A stretch of DNA of 64,000 bases from Scleroderma bovista (lineage: Eukaryota; Basidiomycota; Agaricomycetes; Boletales; Sclerodermataceae). Location of the stretch: NCBI GenBank assembly GCA_037178675.1, contig JAYMGJ010000569.1, forward strand, positions 62,001 to 126,000. The letters run 5' to 3'. Under the pieces are notes generated by a model. It ran no database searches. It worked only from the letters and a program-made list of their open reading frames with translations, and had not been told where the DNA came from. Position numbers and translations under genes: made by a program. This document shows positions 1 through 10,615 of the stretch, in pieces (the first letter of the stretch is position 1; every line of letters begins with the position of its first letter).

Positions 1-1621
1 AAGCCGGACGCTCTCACTAGATGATGGGACATCTACCCCAAAGAGGGGGATAGTGGCTATGCCCAGGTTAATCCCCAAAATCTTAGGCCAGTGTTCACTC
101 AAGAACAGCTCTCTAATTCTCTCCGCACTACTTACCTAGAATTTCTGGTCCTCCATGCAGTCGCAATCATGGACGTGGAAACACTTCATAGTGACATCCT
201 CTCTGCACTACCCTCTGATCCCATTGCCCAGGTCCACCTCGCAGATCCACCAGACTCTCGTTGGTCCACCGACGAGGCTGGATTCCTTCGACTATACGGT
301 CGCATATATGTACCAGACTTGGATGACCTCCATCTCCGGGTACTCCGGTATCGACACGATCACCCACTCGCTGGTCACTTTGGGCAAAACTGGACTCTAG
401 AACTAATCCGGCGTGAATATACTTGGCCTGGTCTCAGGACCTTTGTCAAGGACTACATCCGGTCCTGTACCTCCTGCGCAAGAGCTAAGACACCGCATCA
501 TAGACCATACGGACTGCTAAAGCAGCTCCCAGTACCAGAGAAGCCCTGGAATTCCATCTCCATGGATTTCATAGAGCAACTCCCTTCATCTACCGGTAGA
601 TAGGCTTTCTAAACAAGCCATTTTCATCCCTACTCACGACACCATCACTAGCCCGGAGCTTGCAAAGCTATTCCTCCTCCATGTGTTCTCCAAGCACAGT
701 GTTCCCGCCCACGTCACTTCAGATTGCGGTACCGAGTTCATCTCCCATTTCTTCCAGTCACTCAGAAAAGCCCTCGAAATGTGCCTCCACTTCACCTCCG
801 GTTACCACCCAGAGGGCGATGGCCAGACAGAGTGGTCCAATCAGACACTCGAACAGTACCTCCGCGTCTACTGCAACTACCAGCAGGACAACTGGGTGGA
901 CCTACTCCCACTGGCGGAGTTCGCTTACAACAACGCACCTAGTGCTACCACCAGAGTTTCACCTTTCTTTGCTAATAAGGGCTATCACCCTAACATCTCC
1001 GTTTACCCAGAACACAATATGACCTCCACGCGGGCTCGCGGCTATGCAGTCGACCTTGAGTCACTACACCAATACCTTAGGGAAGAAATGGCTAACGCTC
1101 AACTACGTTACCAAGGTCCGGCAGATGCTAAACACTCTCCAGCACTGGACTTCCAAGTTGGTGACCAAGTCTACATCAAAGCCAAATACTTCCGGTCCAC
1201 ATGACCATCTAAAAAACTATTGGAGAAAAACCTTGGGCCCTATACCATCATAGTTCAAGTGGGCTCTCTCTCCTTTACACTCTGCCTTCCAGACTCCATG
1301 CGCGCAGTTCACCCAGTTTTCCACGTCTTCCAGCTCGAACCGGCCATACCCAATACCATCCTGGACTGGATTCAACCTCCGTCACCACCAGTTGAGGTGG
1401 ATGGCGAGCCGGAGTTCAAGATCTCCAAGATCCTTGACTCCAAGGTTGACTGTCGCCACAAAACATGCAAGCTCTTGTACCTGGTACATTGGTCCAGTTA
1501 CGAAGGGACTGACAAAGAAACGTCATGGCTTCTTGCCACTGAACTAGGCAACACAACGGAACTTCTAGAAGATTACCATGTCCAGTATCTGGACAAACCT
1601 GGACCACTCGCGTCCATGTAG
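1..1621 (+). pseudogene. Ty3/gypsy chromovirus pol, 3' part (integrase + chromodomain), broken
   Basis: This is the end of a retrotransposon polyprotein that enters from the left edge. In order it shows the tail of the RNase H/connection region, the integrase zinc-binding H2C2 domain (HPLAGHFGQNW near 360, CTSC near 469), the integrase core with the three acidic positions (SMDF near 560, SDCGTEF near 720, GQTEWSN near 830) and a C-terminal chromodomain (about 1410-1600, LVHWSSYEGTDKETSW). The reading frame is lost twice. At 588-603 a stretch of about 23 bases is missing compared with the minus-strand relative at 4255-5527, which shifts the frame. At 1202-1204 a TGA interrupts FRST-PSKKL, probably from CGA. 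The chromodomain places it in the Tf1/chromovirus clade. Nothing suggests it is still functional. Confidence 0.93.
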
Positions 1622-1785
1622 TACTACTCTCGCCTCTGTTTCCTTTATCTGTTTCCCCTATCTGTTTCACTCTGTCTCAATTAATATTACTCACTCTATC
1701 TGTCTCAGTCCAGTTATCTCTTATAAAAAGACAAAAGCAGTACTAATTACATTTCTATTTACAAAAAGATCCAGACCGGACCGGT

Positions 1786-3477
1786 TCATGCGCGAGGGGG
1801 AGCATGGTGCGACAACAGTTCGTCGCCGGCCTGCTCCATCTCCTGCTCAAGGCCCTCCACTTCCCGGTCAATCTCCTCCAGGTCCACCTCACCCTCACTC
1901 TCTGGATCCGTCCCCGGTTCGTTGTGGGGCCCGTTGAACCAATGGCACTCCTCGAGAAACATCTCAAGGGTACGACCCACCCGGTCGTTGGATCGCGCAA
2001 CAGATTGTTGCACTCGCCTCATCCGGCGTACCTCACCGGTCAGCTCCCCCATCAACTCCACAAGGCGATCCATCCGGTCCAGGAACACTTGGTTCCCAGA
2101 CCCTCCGGCCCCGGACTTCGATGGCCCTGCCACCTCTTGGATTTCGTCATTGATGATGGCAGCCACTGACTTCTTGACCTTCTTGCACTTCTCACCTCCT
2201 CGTGGTGAGGTCGCGACGGCCTTGCCTTTGCCTTTGTCAACTCTGGACCCAGAACCACCATTCTCCACCTCCAGTCACTCGCATTTTTCCTTGAGGCCAG
2301 TGCACCTCTTGCAGGCACACTGCTTCGGTTTCTCCAGGTCTTGTATGCACTGCACCCCAAACTTGGCACAGCACACACAGCTTTAACAAAGTCAACATAG
2401 GCACATGAAAAATAAAATAGAACCTCACTGGAGGTTGACAATCTGGACGCCGCTAGCGCCGACAACCAGCTCCTCTCTCGCCCTCTTCTTCACTGGCTCC
2501 CCTGCCTTCTGCTTCCCTGCAGCCACCTCCGCCCAGCACTCTGCCTCTGCCCTCCGCTTGTCCTCCGCCGTCAGCCAAGCCTTCTCCGCGAGAATACGCT
2601 CCTGCTCTGCTTGAAGCTTCGCGAAGTCCTCGTGAGCCTTTTTCTCCGCCTCCTCTTTGGCCTTCCGCTCCGCCTCCACCCGAATTCTCCTCTCCGCCTC
2701 TTCACACATCCACCTCACTGCCTCTTCATGCTCCTGGCGTGCTCGCTCCTCCGCCTCCGCCTTCGCCTGTTTGCGACGCCTCTTCTCCGCCCTCTTCGTG
2801 TTTGCCATGTTGTCCCCATCGTCTGTAGAGTTTAAAAGTCCAGTCCATAGGACCACAAAAAGACCAGAAACTGGACTGGACTGGACTGGTCGCAACCGGA
2901 CTGCAGTTGCCAGTTGCCTACTTTTGAGAATGATGAAAAAGACTGGTTGCAACCAGTTGCAACCGCATTATGTAAGCAATACATATATGGTATAAAAACC
3001 CCTATATTACAGGCTAATTTTGGCCTGCAGTGGGTCTTAAGGGGTGTAAAACTGATCTTTTTGGATGAAATATGGCACAAATAAATATATAATGACTTGT
3101 ATATAATTACTACAGTCTATAAATAGTATTTAGATGCTATCTGACACATCTTTGATGTGAAAAACATCAATAAAATGCAAAAAAACCGGTTTTTTAGTGG
3201 TTTGGACTGGTTTTTTTAGCAGTTTTGGACCGGTCTTTTTGAAAACCGGTTGCAACCGCTTTGGACCAGTCTTTAAGCGGTCCATGAACCATTCCCAGGC
3301 TTCCAAAAGCGGTCCAGTCCGGTCCTCTTCCAAAAAAGGCAAAAAAACCGGACTGGACTGGACTTTTAAACTCTAATCGTCTGTCAGAGCTCGGAGCTCC
3401 TCCGACTTTGCTCTTGTCCAGTCCATGGACGCGGACGTGCTGGCAGTAGGGGTAGTGATTTGCGTGGGTGCAGACAT
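1786..3477 (-). pseudogene. Antisense zinc-cluster accessory gene of the gypsy element, split by a MITE
   Basis: Read on the minus strand from ATG 3477, the protein begins MSAPTQITTPTAST and runs to position 3376, where the MITE interrupts it. It resumes at 2825 with GDNMANTKRAEKRRRK. Omitting the MITE and one target duplication keeps the frame. A long Glu/Lys/Arg/Ala coiled coil follows (about 2800-2450). A short intron lies near 2380-2440. After it comes a cysteine cluster CVCCAKFGVQC...CACKRCTGLKEKCE, then a low-complexity basic segment and an acidic helical tail ending at 1786. A single TGA at 2277-2275, right after KCE where Trp is likely, stops the frame; the same frame continues beyond it. 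The pattern of coiled coil plus Zn2Cys6-like cluster resembles multicopy Agaricomycete proteins. The gene lies between pol and the 3' LTR in opposite orientation. Its function is unknown; the cluster suggests nucleic-acid binding. Confidence 0.72.
2826..3375 (-). mobile_element. hAT-type MITE, copy 1 (550 bp)
   Basis: The element starts TAGAGTTTAAAAGTCCAGTCC and ends with its reverse complement, giving terminal inverted repeats of about 21 bp. It is flanked by the 8-bp direct repeat ATCGTCTG (2818-2825 and 3376-3383). The 8-bp target duplication and TAGAG terminus are typical of the hAT superfamily. No transposase is encoded; the interior is rich in GGACTGGAC and GGTTGCAACC motifs and AT-rich sequence. 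A nearly identical copy in the opposite orientation lies at 20859-21409. Copy 1 sits inside the coding exon of the antisense zinc-cluster gene. Confidence 0.9.
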
Positions 3478-3526
3478 AGTAATGAGAGAGTAAGGAAGTT
3501 GGGGGTGGAAACCAAAAACCGGTCTG

Positions 3527-3536
3527 TTCTTATAGA
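3527..3536 (-). promoter_or_regulatory. TATA-like box for the antisense gene
   Basis: On the minus strand the sequence reads TCTATAAGAA about 50-60 bases upstream of the ATG at 3477. Position and sequence suit a core promoter for the antisense zinc-cluster gene, but this is inference from spacing only. Confidence 0.35.
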
Positions 3537-3631
3537 TCCCCATTTCACACTCAGACAATTGACTCCGGACTCCGCATTGTCCTAAGTGACCACACAGCAG
3601 CCTCATGGTGGGCCTCATGGGTTTGGCCCCT

Positions 3632-3642
3632 AAGAGGGGGAT
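3632..3642 (+). promoter_or_regulatory. Polypurine tract of the plus-strand gypsy element
   Basis: AAGAGGGGGAT lies directly before the LTR start TGTCAAG at 3645. A purine run immediately upstream of the 3' LTR is the plus-strand DNA priming site of LTR retrotransposons. Its presence shows that the LTR at 3645-4254 is the 3' LTR of the plus-strand element and that the antisense gene is inside that element. Confidence 0.7.
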
Positions 3643-3644
3643 AC

Positions 3645-4254
3645 TGTCAAGACCATGTCCAACTCCGGACTCTTATCCGGTTACTCTGATCGCATTGCAG
3701 TACTACAGCTCAACTCCGGACCTCTGCACATAACTCCGGCCCCGGACGTGCACATATCCTTCCACTAAGTGCGACCCTTTGCATTAGCCTCAATCCAGTC
3801 ATTACCACACTTCCCCGTCCACCCTGTTGTACCGTGAGTTCTCCATGTCCCGTTTATATCTTCTACCTTGTAGTATTTTCTCTGGACCTTACTTATTTTC
3901 ATCAGACCTGACCTAGTCCCAACTCCGGTTGTTCCTTGTCTGCCCTTTGGGCTGTTTACTTGTCACCGTAAATACTCGACCCTAGTTCTCCGTAGTATAA
4001 GTACCCTGTACTCTGTCCTGTATACTTCAGTCTGAAATCAACCATAGTCTCTACTCCCGTACTCTGTCTGTCTCTGTCTCTGTCTCCACCTGACTGGAAC
4101 CTACACAAGGGATCAATGCTCAATCCCCTTGTCATTGAATCCAATCAGTCTCAACTCTGGCTGGACTAACTCCTGGTCCAGCCTCTGCCTCTCCTTCGTC
4201 CATTTCCATCTGGACTTGACCAGACCTCTTACCAGAGTAGACCTGGACTTGACA
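3645..4254 (+). repeat. 3' LTR of gypsy family A (610 bp)
   Basis: It begins TGTCAAGACCATGTCC and ends GGACTTGACA, so the termini TGTCAAG/CTTGACA are inverted. A TATA-like TATAAG is at about 3996. Related LTRs are at 8602-9213, 9666-10277, 15626-16305 and 18294-18905. The right border abuts the minus-strand integrase at 4255 with no 5-bp duplication (GATAC on the left, AGATC on the right), so this is a rearrangement joint, not a simple solo insertion. Confidence 0.88.
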
Positions 4255-5527
4255 AGATCCAGAGGTACTGTTCAAGTGTCTGGTTAGAGTGCTCGGTTTG
4301 GCCATCACCCTCTGGGTGGTAACCAGAGGTGAAGTGGAGGTGCATGTCAAGAGCCTTTCCGAGTGACCAGAAGAAGTGTGAGACAAACTCAGCACCACAA
4401 TCTAAGGTAATGTGGGCAGGGACACCATGCTTGGAGAACACATGGAGGAGGAAGAGCTTTGCAAGCTCCGAGCTAGTGATGGTGTTGTGAGTAGGAATGA
4501 ATATGGCTTGTTTAGAAAGCCGGTCTACTATGACCAGGATGGCTGTAAAGCCGGTAGATGAGGGGAGTTGCTCTATGAAGTCCATTGAGATGGAATTCCA
4601 GGGCTTCTCCAGTATGGGAAGCTGTTTCAGCAGTCCGTAGGGTCTATGGTGCGGTGTCTTAGCTCGTGTGCAAGAGGTACAGGACCAGACATAGTTTTTG
4701 ATGAAGGTCCAGAGATCAGGCCAAGTGTACTCACACCGGATTAGCTCCAGGGTCCGGTTTTGCCCAAAATGACCAGCGAGAGGGTGATCATGCCTGTACC
4801 GGAGGACACAGAGACAGAGATCGTCTGAGTCCGGTACATAGATATGACCGTCTAGCTGGAGGAATCCTGCTTCGTCAGCAGAGCAGCGAGAGTCCAGAGG
4901 GTCTGCCAGGTGGATCTGGGCAATGGGGTCAGAAGGTAGTGCAGAGAGGATGTCGCTATGGAGTGTTTCTATGTCCATGATTGTGACTGCACGGAGGACC
5001 AGGAACTCTAGATAGGTGGCGCGAAGTGAGTTAGACAATTGTTCCTGAGTGAACACTGGCTGGAGATTTTGGGGATTAACCCAGGCATAGCCACTATCCC
5101 CCTCTTTGGGGTAGACGTCCCATCGTCTAGTGAGAGCATCAGGCTTGGCAGTGAGCTTACCAGGGTGGAAGTGAATGACAAGATTAAACTGAGATAAAAA
5201 TTCAGACCACCGGGCTTGCCGGCAGGAGAGTACTTTTGAGGTTGAGAAATACTCGAGATTTTTGTGGTCCATGACAACGTCAATAGAAGAGGCAGAACCT
5301 TCAAGGTAGTGGCACCAGTTCCGGAATGCTTCAAAGATAGCTAATAATTCCTTATTGTGGGTGTCGTAGTTTAACTCTGGAGCAGTCAAAGTCCGGGAGT
5401 AGTAGGTGACTGGACAGATCTCTCTGTCGGCGCAGGTAATAGACAAAATACTGGTGATAGCGTAGTCAGAGGCATCAGTTTCCACGATGATAGGGGTGTC
5501 TGGAATGAAGTGGGTGAGGATAGGCAC
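4255..5527 (-). pseudogene. Gypsy RNase H and truncated integrase
   Basis: The frame is open from 5527. It starts in the RNase H domain (IVETDASDYAI, then NYDTHNKELLAIFEAF and MDHKNLEYF). It continues through the linker (FHPGKLTAKPDALTRRWD), the H2C2 zinc-binding domain (HPLAGHFGQNRT, CTSC) and the integrase core (SMDFIEQLP, LDCGAEF, GQTEHSN). It breaks at EQYLW, where LTR sequence begins at 4254. The protein is about 90 percent like the plus-strand relative at 91-1204 by eye. The chromodomain is absent. Confidence 0.9.
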
Positions 5528-6300
5528 AGTGGTGAAGGCATGTTTGAGAGTGTTGAAGGAACGTCAACAGTCATCAGAGAAGTTCCAAGGAGCATCTTTC
5601 CGGGTGAGCCAGGTAAGAGGGACCACAATGTCTGAGTAATTGAATATAAACCAGTGGTAGAAGTTGGCGAAGCCTAGGAAGGACTGGATGTCCTTTACCT
5701 TTCATGGTTCGGGCCAGTTGGAGATGGTTTGGATTTTGTCCGAAGACATAGTCAAACCTTCCGGAGATAGGTGGTAGCCAAGATACTCTACCGAGTCTGA
5801 GTGGAACTTGCATTTCTCCAGTTTGGCAAAGAGGCCATGTAACTGGAGTCGGTGGAGCACTTCCCAGATGTGCTGCTGGTGGGACTCCATATCCTCGGAA
5901 TAGATGAGGATGTCATCGAGGTACACAACGATGCAGATGTCTAGCATGTCAGTGAAGATAGTGTTGACAAAATGCTGGAAGGCTGCAGGGGTGTTAGTGA
6001 GGCCAAAGGGCATGACTAACCACTCGTAGAACCCATAGCACATGCAGAAGGCAGTTTTCCACTCATCGCCCGGAGCAATCCAGACAAGATGGTAGGCATG
6101 CCAGAGGTCGATCTTGGAGTAGATCTTGGCATGGCTGGGAGAGTCCAAAAGGTCGGAAATGAGAGGGAGTGGGTAGCGATCCTTTTTGGTGATTTTGTTA
6201 AGACCTCAGAAATCAACACAGAGGCAGAGAGATTTTGTGAGGTGAACTGGCACAGCTTGACACTAGACAAGAGTCACAAATGACTACATAGGTCAGTATC
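5528..6300 (-). pseudogene. Gypsy reverse transcriptase
   Basis: RT copies the element RNA. The palm motifs are visible: LCVDF-GLNK with an in-frame TGA where Arg is normal (near 6207), DRYPLPLISDLL, IYSKIDLWHAYH (first catalytic Asp), MPFGLTNTPAAFQHFVN, and the catalytic box YLDD (near 5920, within VVYLDDILIYSED). The thumb part LEKCKFHSDSVEYLGYHLS follows. Further in-frame TGAs occur at NWPEP-KVKDIQSFLGF (near 5702) and DDC-RSFNTLKHAF (near 5565). The catalytic residues survive; the stops make it a pseudogene. Confidence 0.88.
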
Positions 6301-6331
6301 ATAGTAAATGAGTGTGTAGAGTAGCCTTACC

Positions 6332-7117
6332 TCAGTACTTCTGTGCAAACAGAGACAGTGAGTATAGTGTTCCCAAAGGGGGTGAAGTACCTTCTTCAAG
6401 GTCAATCTTCAGATCATAATCATGATGTGGGGGAAGTTCAAAGGCTTTTGCCTTACTGAACACATCCATGTAATCGAGATACTCTGGAGGAACAATGTCC
6501 GGAACTGGAGGTGTGAATGAGGAGGAAGACCGGGCCTTCACTGAGTCGGAGGGATGCAGCTGAAGTTGGTATTTTGTTGATCCCTCTAATTTGCATGCAT
6601 GCATGAATGTGGCTGTGTTTATCAGAGAGATATGTGGAGGGTCACAGACTGGAGTGTCGACAGATGGCGGGAGGCCGAAGACAGGGTTACCGGGCGGAAC
6701 CGGAGAGAGAGTCGATGGGGGCACTGGCAAACTTCCTGCAGGAGTCTGGAACGTTAAGCTGCTCAATACCCAATCAATCAACAGATTGTAGCAGGTGAGC
6801 CAGTTATGTCCAAGAATGATAATGCATTCACAATCCAATGGAGTGAGGTAAAAGGTCATGGGGGTGACATCACCGGTAGTGGGGAACTGCACTGTTAAGT
6901 TGATAGCTTCTGTGATTACAAAGTTTGAAGAGCCATCAAAAAGCTGGAGTACAATCGGAGTTATGGAGTAGGTTGTAAATTTGTTTTTGTGCACAAATTT
7001 TATGTCTACAAAACAATGGGTGGACCTGGAGTCCACAAGTGCACAATTTTTAGGTAGGTCCAAAGATAAGAGGGAAACATGGGGCATAAGAGAGTTAGGG
7101 TCTAAGAGAGTGGACAC
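6332..7117 (-). pseudogene. Gypsy aspartic protease region, active site altered
   Basis: This segment follows gag and begins near SLMPHVSLLSLDLPKN. The retropepsin active site reads ALVDSRSTHCF, where the family has D-S/T-G; the conserved Gly is Arg, a GGA-to-AGA type change. The downstream flap/strand region (ILGHNWLTCYNLLIDW) is well preserved. The segment then enters a proline-rich linker and the lead-in to reverse transcriptase (VPPEYLDYMDVFSKAKAFELPPHHDYDLKI). The Gly loss should by itself inactivate the protease. The ATG at 7117 is not a real start, since the protein is part of the gag-pol polyprotein. Confidence 0.85.
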
Positions 7118-7289
7118 ATTGAGGTGGGCCTTTTTGGGTTCCCTTCTGGAGTCAACACAGCTTGCTGGTTGTGCAGAGGGCCAGGAGCTGCTTACTCTTT
7201 TTTTGACTCAGAGTTCGCACCCGAGTTTGAGTCCATTTTACCAGACTCAGCAGCATCAGTAGCCGCAGTGTGAGCTTTGGCCTTTTTGA

Positions 7290-8532
7290 CCTTCTTTGGA
7301 CAGTTGTCCACAAAGTGACCGGGACCCCTGCAGAACATGCAGAGGTTGTTGTCTAGTCACCGCTTTTGCTCATCAGCAGTGAGCTTTCCATCCTTATCAA
7401 GCTTGTTGGTGAGGTCCAGTCTGGTGGAGCCAGAAGAGGATGGGTTGCTGGTCGTTTTGAATGACCCAGCAGTGGCAGAGCTAGAGGTGTTGCCGGTTTT
7501 GGATTTCTCCTTGCCGGACTTGGGTGAGGTGCCTCCGCAGTCGGAGGACTTAGCTGGGGATGAGGTGGACTGACTCTTTGTGGTATGAGCAATCTCGTCC
7601 TTTAGACGATCCGGAAGTCCAGAGTAGAACAGGCGGCGGAGTGCACCATTTCCATAATCCTGGACCTGGGAGGCAAGTCAGTTGAAGTCCACGATATACC
7701 ATGTAACATGGTATGTGTCCTTCATCTGGAGGTGTTTGAGCTGGTGCTCGGCATTGGCGATGGGGTCATGAGGTCCGAACGTACTCTGTAGTTCAGCAAT
7801 GAAGTGGACCCAACTGTCCATCCAGCGTGGACGGTCAGCTGGATCGCCAGAATTCAGGAGGTCCAGTTCAAACCATTTCAAGGTCATACCTTTCAAATAG
7901 GATTGGGTGAAGGTTACCTTAGCCCTATCCAGGCAGAACACCTTGGCATGATCCTGAAAGCAGAGTTTGCACTGGACCAAGAAGGTCCTGAGCTTTTTGG
8001 GGTCCATACTGTCGAAGGTGTCTGGTTCATGGACTTTGGCATGGGAGGAGGAGGACTTGTTGGTCCAGTGGGAAGAGTGGGAGAGGCAGTTGACAGCAAT
8101 GGCGAGGTTGTGGAAGATGGCTAGACCAGGGTCTAGTTCCTCTGGGGCATTGACAAACTTGTTGTTGTCATTGTTGTTGTTATTGTCACCATCTCCGGGG
8201 CCATCCTCAGGGCCAAACCATTGGAATTGACCAGGTTCATGATGCTCCGGAGTGGAGTTGTGATGGTAGGGGAAGCCTTCACCGGGAATGGATCCATGGT
8301 GCCCAGGGTCTGCAGAACCACGAAGGCTCTGAGACTCAGTGTTGCAATGCAGAGTCATCAACACTAGTGGGCTTTGAGCTGTGAAGCTCCTAAATTGGCT
8401 TACCGAAGCTGGAGGTTGCCTGTGGTTAGACAGGGCTTGTTGGGCGGCAGAGAGGTGGAGGTCGTCTACTGCACCTGCTTCTTCAGCAAGTGCTGCAGCA
8501 GTACAGGCGCAAGAGCGCGTAGTCATAGTCAT
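7290..8532 (-). pseudogene. Gypsy gag with CCHC zinc knuckle
   Basis: Gag forms the particle and packages the RNA. From ATG 8532 the frame runs through a variable N-terminus, an Asn/Asp run (NNNNNDNN near 8170) and the conserved retrotransposon capsid region (VHEPDTFDSMDPKKLRTFL, then LKWFELDLLNS), to an in-frame TGA near 7679 in VDFN-LASQVQDY. The same frame continues (LRRLFYSGLPDRLKDEIA, Ser/Lys-rich linker). A second TGA at 7359-7357 comes just before the zinc knuckle CMFCRGPGHFVDNC (about 7340-7298). The CCHC spacing C-x2-C-x4-H-x4-C is intact. Both stops fit single transitions from CGA or TGG. Confidence 0.85.
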
Positions 8533-8601
8533 AAGGGAGAAGAGCTAATAGAGCATATGAGTTTTGGATAGTGAACCCACACAAGTGTGAGTCTGAAATA
8601 C

Positions 8602-9213
8602 TGTCAAGTCCGGGTCTACTCTGGTAGGGGATCCGGTCAAGTCCAGACGGAAACGGACAAAGGAGAGGGGCAGAGGCTGGACAAGGGGTTTAGTCTGGCC
8701 AGAGTTGAGACCAATTGGATTCAACGACAAGAGGATCGAGCATTGATCCCTTGCATAGGTTCCGGTCAGGCAGAGATGGAGACAGAGACAGACAGAGTAC
8801 AGGAGTAGAGACTAAGTTGATTTCAGACTAAGGTATACAGGACGGAGTACAGGATACTTATACTATGGAGAACTAGGGTCGAGTATTTACGGTGACAAGT
8901 AAACAGCCCAAAGGGTGGACAAGGAATAACTGGAGTTGGGACTAGGTCAGGTCCAATGAAAATAAGTAAGGTCTGGAGAAAATACTACAAGGTAGAAGAT
9001 ATAAACAGAGCATGGAGAACTCACAATACTACAGGGTTGACAGAGAGGTGAAGTAACGACTGGATAGTGATTAATGCAAAGGGTCGCACTTAACAGAAGG
9101 GTATGTGCGGGTCCGGGACCAGAGTGATGTGCAGAGGTCCAGAGTTGGACTGTAGTGCTGCGATGCAACCAGAGTAACCAGATAAGAGTCTGGAGTTGGA
9201 CATGGTCTTGACA
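8602..9213 (-). repeat. 5' LTR of the minus-strand gypsy element
   Basis: On the minus strand it reads TGTCAAGACCATGTCC to GGACTTGACA (612 bp), family A. It directly precedes the gag leader. Its outer end at 9213 joins a 30-bp minisatellite, as does the solo LTR at 9666, so two family A LTRs in opposite orientation face each other across the repeat array. Confidence 0.88.
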
Positions 9214-9660
9214 TGACCAGTCAGTATGCTACCAATATAACACTGACTGGTCAGTATGCTACCGATATAACACTGACCAGTCGGTGTGCTACCGATATGA
9301 CACTGACCAGTCGGTATGCTACCAGTATGACACTGACCTGTCAGTATGCTACCAGTATGAAAGTCACTATGACAGTCACTAGTTGATTCGCTACCAGCCA
9401 CTGGTATGACCCTTACTGGTGAGTATAATACCAGTATGACCATTGGCGGTCCGTATGCCCATATAGAACAGTATCTTAGCAGGTCAAAACACAATACTAA
9501 CATGATACTGGTACAACACATAGCAGTCAGTATGCTACCAGTATGAGTGTTACTGGTCGGCATAATAGCAGTACCAGCAGTACTGGCCAGTATAACACCA
9601 GTATGACCAACACTGGTTAGTATACTACTGGTGGGACAGTTACCAGTCAGTATAATAGTT
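9214..9660. repeat. 30-bp minisatellite (CAGTATGCTACC type)
   Basis: At 9214-9370 five successive 30-base units read CCAGTCAGTATGCTACC followed by AGTATGACACTGA or variants. Beyond that the units become irregular but keep the words CCAGTATGAC and ACTGGTCAGTAT up to 9660. The array resumes at 10283-10380 after the solo LTR. Confidence 0.85.
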
Positions 9661-9665
9661 GTATG

Positions 9666-10277
9666 TGTCAAGACCATGTCCAACTCCGGACTCTTATCTG
9701 GTTACTCTGGTCGTATCGCAGCACTACAGTCCAACTCCAGACCTCTGTGCATCACTCTGGTCCTGGACGCACACATACCCTTCCATTAAGTGTGACCCTT
9801 TGCATTAATCCCTATCCAGTCATTACTTCACCTCTCTGTCAACCCTGTAGTACTGTGAGTTCTCCATGCTCTGTTTATATCTTCTATCTTGTAGTATTTT
9901 CTCCGGACCTTACTTATTTTCATTGGACCTGACCTAGTCCCAACTCCAGTTATTCCTTGTCTGCCCTTTGGGCTGTTTACTTGTCACTGTAAATACTCAA
10001 CCCTAGTTCTCTGTAGTATAAGTATCCTGTACTCCGTCCTGTATACCTCAGTCTGAAATCAACTTAGTCTCTACTCCTGTACTCTGTCTGTCTCCATCTC
10101 CATCTTCGCCTGACTGGAACCTACGCAAGGGATCAATGCTCGATCCTCTTGTTGTTAAATCCAATTGGTCTCAACTCCGGCTGGACTAAACCCCTTGTCC
10201 AGCCTCTGCCCCTCTCCTTTGTCCATTTCCATCTGAACTTGACCGGACCCCCTACCAGAGTAGACCCAGACTTGACA
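9666..10277 (+). repeat. Solo LTR, gypsy family A, TSD GTATG
   Basis: It runs from TGTCAAGACCATGTCC to CAGACTTGACA, 612 bp, with the 5-bp direct repeat GTATG at 9661-9665 and 10278-10282. No internal region is present, so this is a solo LTR left by LTR-LTR recombination, inserted in the minisatellite. Confidence 0.9.
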
Positions 10278-10615
10278 GTATGTCCATTTCTGGTCGATAT
10301 GCTACTGCTATAACTATTATCCAGTGTTATACTGGTATGACCATCACTGGTCACTACATCACTGGTCTGGTCTTTGTCTTCAAATACAATCCTGACAGGC
10401 TTATATTACAAGCATAATGATTGCCGGTGTGTACATGATTATTACCAGTCAATACCCCACATTTATTACTGGTGACCATTCCTCTGTGTCTTGTATGTGC
10501 CCTACCAGCCACCCATTCAACCAGCCTCAGGCAGGACTGCATCACATGGACCATGAGAAATATCATTATCCTATTAAAGGCTTATATTTACCCAGGACCT
10601 CACTTGCCTGCAATC

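Larger units (their letters stand above)
4255..9213 (-). mobile_element. Degenerate Ty3/gypsy element, family A, minus strand
   Basis: In minus-strand order it has a 5' LTR (9213-8602), gag with a CCHC knuckle, protease, reverse transcriptase, RNase H and integrase. Integrase is cut off just after the GDGQTEHSNQTLEQYL motif, where the forward LTR at 3645-4254 begins. The chromodomain, polypurine tract and its own 3' LTR are therefore missing. Many in-frame TGA codons interrupt the polyprotein, each of which could come from CGA or TGG by one transition. The element is dead, but its domain order is fully readable. Confidence 0.9.

Noticed and set aside
2832..3080. 82-codon frame inside the MITE, also present in copy 2
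   Set aside because: Conserved only because the two copies are nearly identical DNA; no transposase or other domain.
9090..9683. 197-codon minus frame over the 30-bp minisatellite
   Set aside because: A 30-bp unit is divisible by three, so a frame stays open through repeats; the peptide is a degenerate repeat.
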